NCBI GenBank assembly: GCA_003427395.1
Contig: BFEA01000093.1
Span: 956,168-978,683, forward strand
From: Chara braunii
Lineage: Eukaryota > Streptophyta > Charophyceae > Charales > Characeae
DNA: 22,516 nucleotides
Reading direction: 5' to 3'
Shown one piece after another: positions 1 to 9,800 of this stretch. Under the pieces are notes generated by a model, which searched no databases, had not been told where the DNA came from, and saw only the letters and a list, made by a program, of their open reading frames with translations. Positions within the stretch are counted from its first letter, which is position 1; each line of letters begins with the position of its first letter. Position numbers and translations under genes: made by a program.

Positions 1-362
1 TGTGTGGGCGCCCAGTCGCCATAGCCAGTTGAAGAGAACTCATATCTGGTTACGATATCTTGAGTACTGTGTGGGCGCATGTCGCCAGTTGCTGTTGCGC
101 TGTTTGCATACATGACAAGTGTGAAGAAGTCGAGTATGATTGCAATAGCGTCCGTGGCCACAAAATGGGCATATAGTGTCCGGATGAGGAGGGTGACTGC
201 AGTCAGGAACGGAGGGACAATCCTGTACACACATGGATGCAGAAACCATCTCGTGGTAGTGATTGTGACAAAGATGATGGCGAGTACACCCAAGTGCAAC
301 AGTGTCTGTGGCTGTGCATATATATCCTTAACACTCTTAAAGAGTGTAAAGGGTCTAGCGTG
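1..362. other. Unassigned intronic sequence with a degenerate direct repeat
   Basis: TGTGTGGGCGC followed by GTCGCCA occurs at 1-20 and again from about 69, suggesting a decayed tandem pair about 68 bp apart. No coding similarity was recognised on either strand. Confidence 0.35.
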
Positions 363-452
363 ACGCTCCCACGGAGACCCGCTTGCCAGTGTTGGGAAAG
401 GCGGCGGGGCAAGGGGCGGGCCCACGGGACACCTGTGTCCTTTTCTTTATCT

Positions 453-697
453 TTTTTTGTCATTTTGTGGGCTCGCTCGCGTCGTTTCGTTTTGGACTCA
501 GGGCCTCGCTGCTCTACTCACCAGACTGAATCTACTGCTGGAGTACGNAGACTGAATCTACTGCTGGAGTACGGAGAAAAATATTGCTTATCGTTTTTTA
601 TCGTTTTGTGGGCCAGCTCGCGTCGTTTCGTTTTGGACTTAGGGCCTCACTGCACTACTCACGAGACTGAATCTACCGCTAGAGTGCGGAGAAATAC
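453..697. repeat. Direct repeat of about 120 bp (141-bp offset) with a nested 26-bp tandem copy
   Basis: The unit containing TTTTGTGGGC, CGCGTCGTTTCGTTTTGGAC, AGGGCCTC and ACTGAATCTAC starts near 453 and again near 594, with scattered substitutions. Inside the first copy, AGACTGAATCTACTGCTGG.. is itself repeated (523-548 and 549-574). An undetermined base (548) sits at the end of the first nested copy, so the assembly may have altered the copy count here. Confidence 0.75.
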
Positions 698-878
698 ATT
701 GCCATCTTTTGTCTTTTGCGCACGTAGATCCACGGCCCGCCCGTTTGTTTTTCTGCGTCGCGAAAGGGCGGTGGGGACGGTCGGGATGAGTCGGAGGGGG
801 TGCGGGGAGGTGGGGACCAGGGCAGTGCACGGGGGGAGGGGCAACGCGAGGAGCAAAAGAGGGACCAGCGGAGGCAGG

Positions 879-881
<3 letters not shown>

Positions 882-959
<78 letters not shown>
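882..959. repeat. Compound microsatellite (TG)n(GA)n
   Basis: About 51 bp of TG repeats (882-932) run directly into about 27 bp of GA repeats (933-959). Open frames across it on both strands encode only Cys-Val, Thr-His or Arg-Glu runs and are not genes. Confidence 0.97.
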
Positions 960-1939
960 GGCATTGGTGCAGAATTGCAATTTTTTTTACCCCCCCTACT
1001 CTCAGTCCCCGCGCCGCCGTCGTGGCGGCCAGACGTCTTGTATATATAAAAGCAATGTCACAACCACCGAGCTGTTCACCCTACCCCGCCGCATTGCACT
1101 TCCTCCTGGAGTTCACGGCTCTGAATGAGTTTCATTGTCAACTGTGGTCAAGATTGACACCTTCAATCACTTCCATGCCCCTCCTTTTTCCCTTTTCCAC
1201 TCACGAGGCCCCTCCCACACATCCTCATTTTGTCCCTGCTGCACCCCCTACTCCCCCTGTCCTGAGGCACATTGAGGACCTACAGACCTACTGGACAGCA
1301 GTCACAGGTACCAGTGTCGGACAGACTATCCACTCAGCCTTGGCTGGGGCCACGCTGAACGAACCTTGTCACACGGGCACTTCGGACACCAGGGGTGATC
1401 AGCAATATACCTGCCCCATGAGCTAACCCATACCGTTCGCAAATGAGTTCATGAGCAGGAAGGGAGCTTTCTCTAAAGCACGGTTAACATGATAGACGCC
1501 GATAAGCTGACATTGGAAAAAACGGCACGAGCCACTTGGGAACAGCAACGGACAGCCCCCAAGGATCACAGCGACGGATCAGGCTTGATTGAAGACGTGG
1601 ATGCCACGGGAGGTCGTAAGGAAGATTTGACACAACTGGACAGCTCCACCTCAAGGTTGTGGATTGATCCTCCGGGGTTCTTGATGAATGTTGGCAGCCT
1701 GACAATACCAGTGGAGCTGTGACTGACAAGAACGCAATCAGGAAAAGGCTATCTGATATTCAATACTCCTTTCAGGGAGGGGAGCAATCCATGCAGGCAG
1801 AGAAGGACCAAGCCAGACAAGTTCACAAGCACAAAAAGAGATTTCCTCTAAATAATAGTTGCTACAAAGCCAAATCGTCATGATCAATGAACGAAAATAA
1901 GCTGCGATGGGAAAACTGACATCAGCCACTTAGGAACGG

Positions 1940-2100
1940 CAATATATGTTCGTTGTATTCGATTACAACGTACATACGTTGTATTTGACCATACGTTCTA
2001 TTCGGGGGAAAAAAAAAGCGATTTCTAAAAGTCCGATTTTCAGAGGTAATTCGAATAGAACGTACGCATGTTGAAGGTAGTCCGATTTTCGACGTGACGG
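1940..2100. repeat. Small inverted- and direct-repeat cluster
   Basis: TACGTTCTATTCG (1992-2004) is inverted as CGAATAGAACGTA (2052-2064). AGTCCGATTTTC occurs directly at about 2031 and about 2079. A CGTTGTA/TACAACG palindrome lies upstream (about 1951-1970). It may be the remnant of a small hairpin transposon; no target duplication was identified. Confidence 0.45.
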
Positions 2101-2582
2101 GGGGACTGGTGTTTTTTCCCAGCAATTTACTTCCAGCGCGGTGATTAACCTGCCGTGTTAGCAAGGGCTTGGTCTACTGGATCAAAATCGCAGGAAGCAC
2201 CAGGCAAAGGAAAATAATTTGCGCGTGTCGGCTCATTTCTTTTCAGCATGCAGCAACAATCTGGGTCCGGAAAAAGAGGCTCTCGCAGTCACAAATGAAG
2301 AATGAACAGATCCAATCCATGTGAAGATGTTTTGACATCAGCACACGACACACACTTCAGACTTGAGGGTGTCATGAGCTGCCTCAATTGCTTTGAGCAG
2401 GCAGCCCCATGCATTCATCAGATTTTCATCGGCTTGCTCAGCATACACTCAGACTGGTACTGGCGCAGTTTGGAGTCTGGACACAACTCAACCCTGGGCT
2501 CCTTAGAGCCCTTCTGAGCGGCAGCAGCATAAGATAAGCACCACTTCAAGACCGTATCTTTAGATTCGGGATCCCTCATTTG

Positions 2583-2626
2583 AAAAAAAACACAGGTCCT
2601 TATGACCCTGACTCCATATCCATTCT
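2583..2626. repeat. Repeat pair member A (A-run, GGTCC hairpin, CTCCATATCCATTCT)
   Basis: An A-run, AGGTCCT, a GACCCTG/GACCTGG-like word and CTCCATATCCATTCT occur here and at 13174-13213 with a few differences. On the minus (RDR-sense) strand each copy reads as a short GGTCC..GGACC hairpin followed by a T-run. The family is unknown. Confidence 0.5.
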
Positions 2627-3021
2627 TCTGATCAATATCAATTTTGCATTCACAGTGTCACACTGTTTTTTCCATCGAGCTGATACTTCTGCTCAGAATT
2701 GCTCACCCCCTCCAGGGTCTCCTCTCCCCTCCCCTCTCTCCCCCCCTCTCCTTAAACCAGCACTAATAGGATGTTGCAATCTTGTAGCATTTACTTTCAG
2801 TGGACTTCCACCTTTGTAAACATTGCTGGAATATCTTCGCACTCGTTACACACAAGGGCAAGTGTGATAAGACACGGAGTTCCGGATCGCACAAGTCATA
2901 GACCAAAAAAGGGAATTGTGTTAGGATCTGCATTCAAATTTGAAAGTAAGACCACATGCCATGGCTCCAGTGATGGGTGTGCGAGAGTTGGCAAACCAAG
3001 TAGTGGCAGGGGAACATTTAC

Positions 3022-3804
3022 CTCCAGTTGAATCGGTCTATCCAATTCTTGGGCATTGAGGTCCATGTACTCCATAGGCTCTACTGGGGTGGAAGGAATC
3101 AGGCGCTCATCCCAGATGACTGTGTAAAGGTCGCCGTCCAAGTCTCCTCCAGAGCATTCATTTGGATGTGGTCGGGGTCCGGTTTGTGGAAAAACTACAC
3201 AGTCTACTATGTGGTGAAGAGCAGGTACGTCAACAGCAACGAGGACTCGCACGTCTCCAGGATGCAAGCAAGGATTCCTAACTACAGCCACCAAGCCTGT
3301 GATAACAGCGTGCACGTCATGGAGCAAGGCAGTTCGGCCTGCTCCCGACCCACGCCTCGAATGACTCCCTCCATTTGGTAATTGCTGCAAGTCCTGATCA
3401 TCAGTTGTGCATGTAACTTGGATGAAAACTTCACCATGGGCTAGCATTCGTGTTTCATCCATGCACCCAAGAAGGCACCTTCCCTTTTGGACGAACATGC
3501 GCGCTTTGCTCCGCAAATCCAGAATGTTCGCTGCACGGAATGCACCCAGCATCACTTGAAGGTGCGGCTCTAACGTTGGGTGAAACCCTGACTCCAACAT
3601 ATGTGTCATAACGTCATGGACCTGTCCTGCGCACATAACACGTAGAAGGCCCAAGGCTACCTCGGGATCATCAATCATGAAATCGAGGAAGTGAATCATA
3701 GCATCTTGCAGCTCTATAAATATCTGGTCTGGGATGCCCAGCCCGGACAGTATGTTGATGATCTGGCGGTTGAGGAAGCATGGAAGATATTTGGAATGTG
3801 TAAT
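3022..3804 (-). CDS. RDR: RDR exon 3 with the catalytic DLDGD motif (residues 689-949)
   Basis: The acceptor is GTTGCTTGCAG|ATT at 3805/3804. The exon starts [17 protein letters not shown], joining LEV in phase 0 exactly where RDR proteins continue. It carries [17 protein letters not shown], then [12 protein letters not shown] and [17 protein letters not shown], then [20 protein letters not shown] with the metal-binding aspartates. It ends LDRPIQLE at GAG|GTAAAT (3022/3021), 783 bases, phase 0. The linker between EVFIQ and the VITG segment (residues about 819-858) is Gly/Ser/Arg-rich. The following exon, with the conserved C-terminal helical part, was not found in bases 1-3021. Confidence 0.92.
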
Positions 3805-6800
3805 CTGCAAGCAACATTACAAGAAGGATAACAAAACCAACTCAGAAAATACTCATAGAAACACATACTTATGTAGACCAGAAAACCAAAAAACTCAGCT
3901 AATTATGTAATCTCACAGTTCCCAAAGCACATGGAAATGTGGAAAATTGGAAATGCAAAAGCCAGAAAAACCTATGTTGGGCCGTCGCCCAGCCCGGCAC
4001 GCCCGGCCAGGCACGCTCGGGCCAGTTGGGCAGAGGGGGGGTCGTCCGGCAAAACCAGACGGGTCAAAAAAGAGGCAAGGATCCCGAAAAAAAAAAAAAA
4101 GACTTCAGGCCAGGACTGCGCTTGGCCCAAGCAGTCAGAATCCGGTCTTAACTTCGGTTTTGGTGATGGGTCATCCAGGGGGGTTGGCGGGTATAAACAG
4201 TGACTAAAGGGCTTAAAAGGGTACATTTGGAGTCTTTTGGGACTCAGGTTTTCTCATTTATTTTTATCTTGAAATTAACAAGGAATTTCGAGGTGGCCCT
4301 CAGCCGAAAGTCGTTTGTATTGCAATTTTACACACCATATTTTTTTTTCGGATTTTTTTGAAAAAAAAATATTTTTTATTTTTTAGAATATTATGCGCTG
4401 GGATCGCCCGGGACCCTGCCCGGGCCCTGCGCGGTCCGGGCCGCCCGGGAGGGTACCCGGGCGACCTTCCCCCAGCCGGGCCGCCCGGGGACTAACACAG
4501 AGAAAAACCAATGCAGAAATTCCACTGCCAATGTTGCCATCCTTTTCCTTTTCTTAAAATCACTATGGATCACACCCCTATGAATGCCTCCCATGCTTCC
4601 ACCCAAAGTTGCGTCGTTGCAGACTGATAACCCAACATAAACAAGCCAGGCTCAACAAGTAAACAGCACTAAACACTTCAAGGCTGATGATGCAGCAACA
4701 ACAATCAAAGCTCAAGAAGCGCCAGGCATTTGGTTTATTTGGCTGTCAACCGTGCATCCGTACTACATGGAGACCTCAGGCTTCTCCTCCCCCTGCTGCT
4801 CGTAATCACGCATCTCTTCGTCCCTTCTTCCTTCTCCTGCATTTTTCCCTCCTCATCTTCTTTATTCTAACTCATCCTGGCGCTTCCACCACTGTTCTTC
4901 CTCCCCTTGTTTTTCCTCCTCCAACTTCCATTGTTCATAGCTCCTCCTCTGCCTCTTCTTTCTCTCCATTCTTGAACTCCTCAAAGTCCTCCTGCTTCTT
5001 TTCCTCCCCATCCTCCTGATTCTAACTCCTCCTGGTGCTGCCACTGCTGTTCCTCCTTCCCTTGTTTTTCCTCCTCTGACTGCTGTTGTTCCTGCTCCTC
5101 TGCCTCTTCTTTCTTTCCCTTCTTGAACCTCCTTAAACTCCTGCTCCAGCTCCTCCTTCCCCTCCTGTTCTTTCCTCTCCTCCTGATTCTAACCTTCCTG
5201 GTGCTGCCAATGCTGTTTTCCTCCCCTTGTTTTTCCTCCTCCAAGTGTTCCTGCTCCTCCTCTGCCTCTTCTTCCTTTCCCTCCTCCTCCTGCTGCTGCT
5301 GCTATAGATTTCTCCGCTGTGGCTCGTCCTTCCCCTCCTGCTCCTCCCTCTCCTCCTCCCTCTCCTCCTCTGCCTCCTCCTCCTTTGCTGGTCCTGCTTT
5401 CTTCTCATTCCTTCCTCCCACTCTCATACAGCCACTCATCCTCCTCCTCCAGCTGCTATTGCCACCGCTCCTTGCTGTGCTGGTCCTCCTCCTCCTCCTC
5501 CGTCCTCTGCTACTGCTGGGTCGTTGTTTCCACCCCATCCTGCTGACATGATGTCACCTCCTGCTTGCCAATGCAGTTTCTAGGACTTCCTGCCAACCAC
5601 ATCACTAGCCCTCAGTTGCTGAACCCCTGAATCTCCAAATCGCAACCCAACAATAACAGCTGCTGAGCTGGCAAACTTGGGCAGGGGTGACCACCCATCT
5701 GGGCAAACATCGGTGGTGCAGCCATGCCAGCGCCAAGCAGTCTAGTAGGAAAAAATTCCCCGCCGAAGTTCAATGATCACGAATCATGTTCGCTGGTTCT
5801 GGCTTGGTCGACAGGTGAACCTTGACATAATCAATGTGTATATTCAGGCATCTGGAAAGCAGCAATGAGCTTAAACCACCACTACCTTTCCCGCAGTTCG
5901 GAAAACGAGAAAAAAAAAAGTACTCCGAAATAACCGGCCCGATGACAGCCGCCGCTGATAAATCTCATCGGCGGCCGACGTCTCATTTCGGCCTCCTAAA
6001 AGACCGGAGCCCCACCCGAGGCCGACATCGGAAAAGGTAGTGGTGGTTTAAGAAATATTTAGCACAAGTTAGCAGCCCGTGACCCGGTAGTACATCGACC
6101 GCCAGGCAGTCCAGAAGGTACAGCTACCTACAGTACATCATCCAGACAGACCATGAGGTATCTGGAGCACACAGCAACCTTCCGACCTTGACCATCCATC
6201 AACAAACTCTTTTTTTTTTTGCTTCTTCGTTTCTTTCTTTCAGTCATCTAGTTCCATCTGGATTCGAACTCAGTCAGGTCTCTATTTCAACAGTTCATTG
6301 GTGTACCAACTGAACTAGGCCTACTGACAAACTCATTCGGCATGGACATCCATTTTCCAGGACCTCAGCAGCACAGATATCATCTGCATGCCTGCAGCCA
6401 AGCTGCCTCCCATCAATCAGTCCTTCAAAGTATACTACACATTCGCTAATGCAGACACTTGCTGGCTTGTCAGTTCTGGGATCTGCCTGCTTAAACGTTG
6501 AATTGTGTAGCTGAAGCAGGAGAGAGAGTGTACCCCGAGGTAGGTAATACAGAGCCAAGCAGTGTGGGCAACATAGCAGGTGTGATACTAAATCAGTGAG
6601 AGTTATTCAGGCATCAGTCCCTCTGTCTACAGAGTTAGTCTCTTCATCAACGATTATTTATAGGGGTGTATTTCAGCTTCCTTTCCCCTCCAGACATGCG
6701 TGGAACTGACTCAGATAATTCTTTTTTTCCCCAAAAGGGTGACGGTCTTGTGCATGGCTATGATCCGGACGTCCGGACCTCAGTCCAGATGGTCTGGATT

Positions 6801-9800
6801 CAATCCGGACTCCAGACGTCCGGTCCAGAAGGTCCGGATTTGCCAAATTTCAAGGGGAAAAAAAAAAAAGACGGTCCAGGACCCTTCCACACTAAGGATG
6901 TTACGGACTCAGCCAGGGCCCGATCCCTGGTCCGCGGGTTACCACCCGCCAGACTGCTATTTTATTTTTGAGTCCCTGATCTCCGGTTCCTGACTGTTGG
7001 CGCCCTCCGCAATTGGCGCCCGTTCTCAAATCCCTCCTCTGGCACTTTCGGATTTCGATACTTGGCGCCATCCAGCATTCTGGCGCCCAGGCTCAGACCT
7101 TCGATTTTTAGTTCAGCCCCGAGGCAAATTGCATCTGCCCTCAGGACTCAACTTGAGCCTGGTACCTAAGACCAGACTCAAGCTGCTTTCGGGCGTGCAG
7201 TTTTCAGCCTCAGTCCTTGTGCTTCGGTGTGACTTGCTGCGACATCGTGTTCGGAATCCAAGATTGCCACTTTGCCACTTTGTGTCTGCATCCGTCGAGT
7301 TGTGTCGTCCGCGTCGAGTTGAGTGAGTGTGTGTGTACTCTCACTCTCCCTCTCTCTCCCAGCCTCGCTGCTCTGCCTCAGCCCCGTCACACTGGTATCG
7401 GAGCAGAAAACAGCCCTCCCTCCATCCCTGCTCCGGCACCGCAACCCCATCGACATCGTCATCATCATCACGGTTTTTGGTGCCGCTGCCACGTCATCAT
7501 CGTCGTTGTCCTCATATCGTCATCGCCATCGCTGTTGTCTTCGTCCTCGCTGGCACGTCAGCACCTCTCTGCCTTCGTCCTCGCCGCTGCCACGTAACCA
7601 CGTCCTCGCTGGCACGTCAGCACCCTTTCCATCATCACTGGTACATGTTCCTCTACCCTTCTCCTGAATCCATCCTCTGTGACCTTCTCTGATGTTGTTG
7701 ACGAACAAGCCCGACACGATCGGCTTGTCAGATTAGGCACCGAACAACCGCCTCAACGCCATCATCTCCACTGCCTACTCATCCCGTTTCCACCTCAAGC
7801 CCGACACGATCGGCTTGTCAGATTACGCACCGAACAACCGCCTCAACGCCATCATCTCCACTACCTACTCATCCCGTTTCCACCTCAAATTTATCGCCGC
7901 CACCCTTGGTGCGTCTACAACCAAGTTCCGGGCCCTCTTTGACATTGGAGCTACCGATAACTTTATCACCGACGCGTGTGTCCACAAAGCCGGTCTCACC
8001 TCTACCGGTTACGACTCGCCGATTACCATCCGCCTAAGGGACAAAGACACCGCCGTCGTAGTAGACCGCATGGTCCCCGAGACCACCATGACTATCGGAA
8101 CCCTCCGGAGTCAGGTCTCACTCAATGTCATGCACTTGATGTGCGACATTGTTTTGGGAACACCTTGGCTGGACCACTACATGCCATACGCGTTCCACCG
8201 CAACTTCTTCCGCCTCACCAACCCCCCCGACACGCCCATCGACATCCCCTATTTCCCCCGCCCTACCTTCTCAACTTCGTCACTCCCCACCAGTTTCTCC
8301 GCATGGCCCATCACAACACCGCATCCACCTACTACTTCCTTGTCCTTGATTGTGAACGTCATGAGGACTTGCGCCCTACAGACAAGCCCAATCAAGCCCC
8401 CCCTCCGACCCCGCCCTCACCTTCATCCTCGACGAGTTCAAAGACGTTTTCCCGAGTCCTTGCCTGTCGGATTATCCCCAAATCGCGGCGTATCTCATAC
8501 CATTGATCTAGAACCCGACCACTCTCCGCCGTGCCGCCCTCCATACCAACTCTTCGTCCCGAATGCCGAAGAAATGAAGCGCCAACTAAATGAACTCCTT
8601 GAAAAAGGATTCATTAAGCCAAGCTCCTCCCCCTTGGGTACAAGCTGCCTTTTCGTAAAGAAAGGCGGAACCTCGAAACTCGGGATGTGCATAGACTACC
8701 GCGCCTTGAATCGGATAACGATCAAGAACAAGTACCCCTTACCTCGGATCTCCAAGCTTCTTGATCGCCTCTGTGGAGCCAAATATTTCACCAAGATTTA
8801 CCTCCGCAATGGCTTCTACCGCATCCACGAAGACGAGCCAAATATTTCACCAAGATTTACCTCCGCAATGGCTTCTACCGCATCCGCGAAGAGGACACCC
8901 ACAAGACCGCATTCCGTTCTCGCTTTGGGCATTACAAGTTCCTTGTGACGCCCTTCGGACTCACCAACACCCCTGCCACATTCCAATCCACTATGAATCA
9001 GATCTTCCGCGACCTCCTCGAAGGTTGTGTTGTCGTCTACCTGTTGGTTAGATTTTCTTGCCCAGTTCACATTCACCATTTGCCACACCCCCGACAAAAG
9101 CAACCGTGTTGCCGATGCCCTCTCTCAACGCCCTGACCATGAGCCCTCCGAGAGAGTCTACGCCACCATAACTCATATCCAACTCCTCCCATCACTCCCC
9201 ACCGCTACACCCAAGGCTACCTCTCTTGTCCAGATTTCTAAACAATCTACAATGAACTTCGTGACCTCGACCCAGTCCCCGACTACTCCCTTCACTACCA
9301 ACTTCTTTACATCGACACCAAAGGCAGTCGCCGACTTTGCATCCCCGACGCACGTGGCCTCCGTACCTAGCTCTTGGCCGAGCACCACGACGCCAAGACT
9401 GCGGGACACCTCAGGTTCCAGAAAACCTTCGACACCATCTCTTGCTACTTCTACTGGCCTTTCCTACTCGCCGACGTCAAAGCTTACATTTGCTCGTGCC
9501 CCACATGTCAAGCCATCAACCCTTCGAAACGGGCCAAACCCGACAAGTTAAAATCATTGCCTATTCCCACTCACCGGTGGCAATCCATCTCTATGGACTT
9601 CGTGTGCGTCTCCCAAGACTGACCTCCATCATGACTGCATCTATGTTATCGTCTGTCACTTGACCAAACTCGCACACTTCATCCCTTACACTACTTCGCA
9701 CAACGCCAAAGACGTCGCCACTCTCTTCTTTGATATGTCGCACGCCATCACGGCCTCCCCGAGAATATCATCAGTGACCATGATCCACGTTTTCTCTCAC

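Larger units (their letters stand above)
1..3021 (-). other. RDR intron 3, 5' part (continues beyond the window)
   Basis: Begins at GTAAAT (3021-3016). Neither strand of 1-3021 encodes the expected RDR C-terminal segment, so the acceptor lies outside the window and the intron exceeds 3 kb. Apart from the small repeats listed separately, 1040-1920 and 2170-2580 show no recognisable gene or element. Confidence 0.7.

Noticed and set aside
237-1049. Long open frame across the (TG)(GA) microsatellite
   Set aside because: Composition-driven; contains an undetermined base and Cys-Val/Arg-Glu runs, with no domain.
2771-3021. Extension of RDR exon 3 to the stop near 2896
   Set aside because: Family similarity ends at LDRPIQLE, at a GAG|GTAAAT donor.
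4687-5551. Overlapping open frames on both strands in the CTCCTT tract
   Set aside because: Low-complexity Ser/Leu/Pro or Glu/Arg peptides arising from pyrimidine bias; they lie within an RDR intron.
6247-6320. Functional tRNA gene
   Set aside because: A and B boxes fit, but acceptor and T stems do not pair, and A-tail plus target duplications show a retroposed copy.
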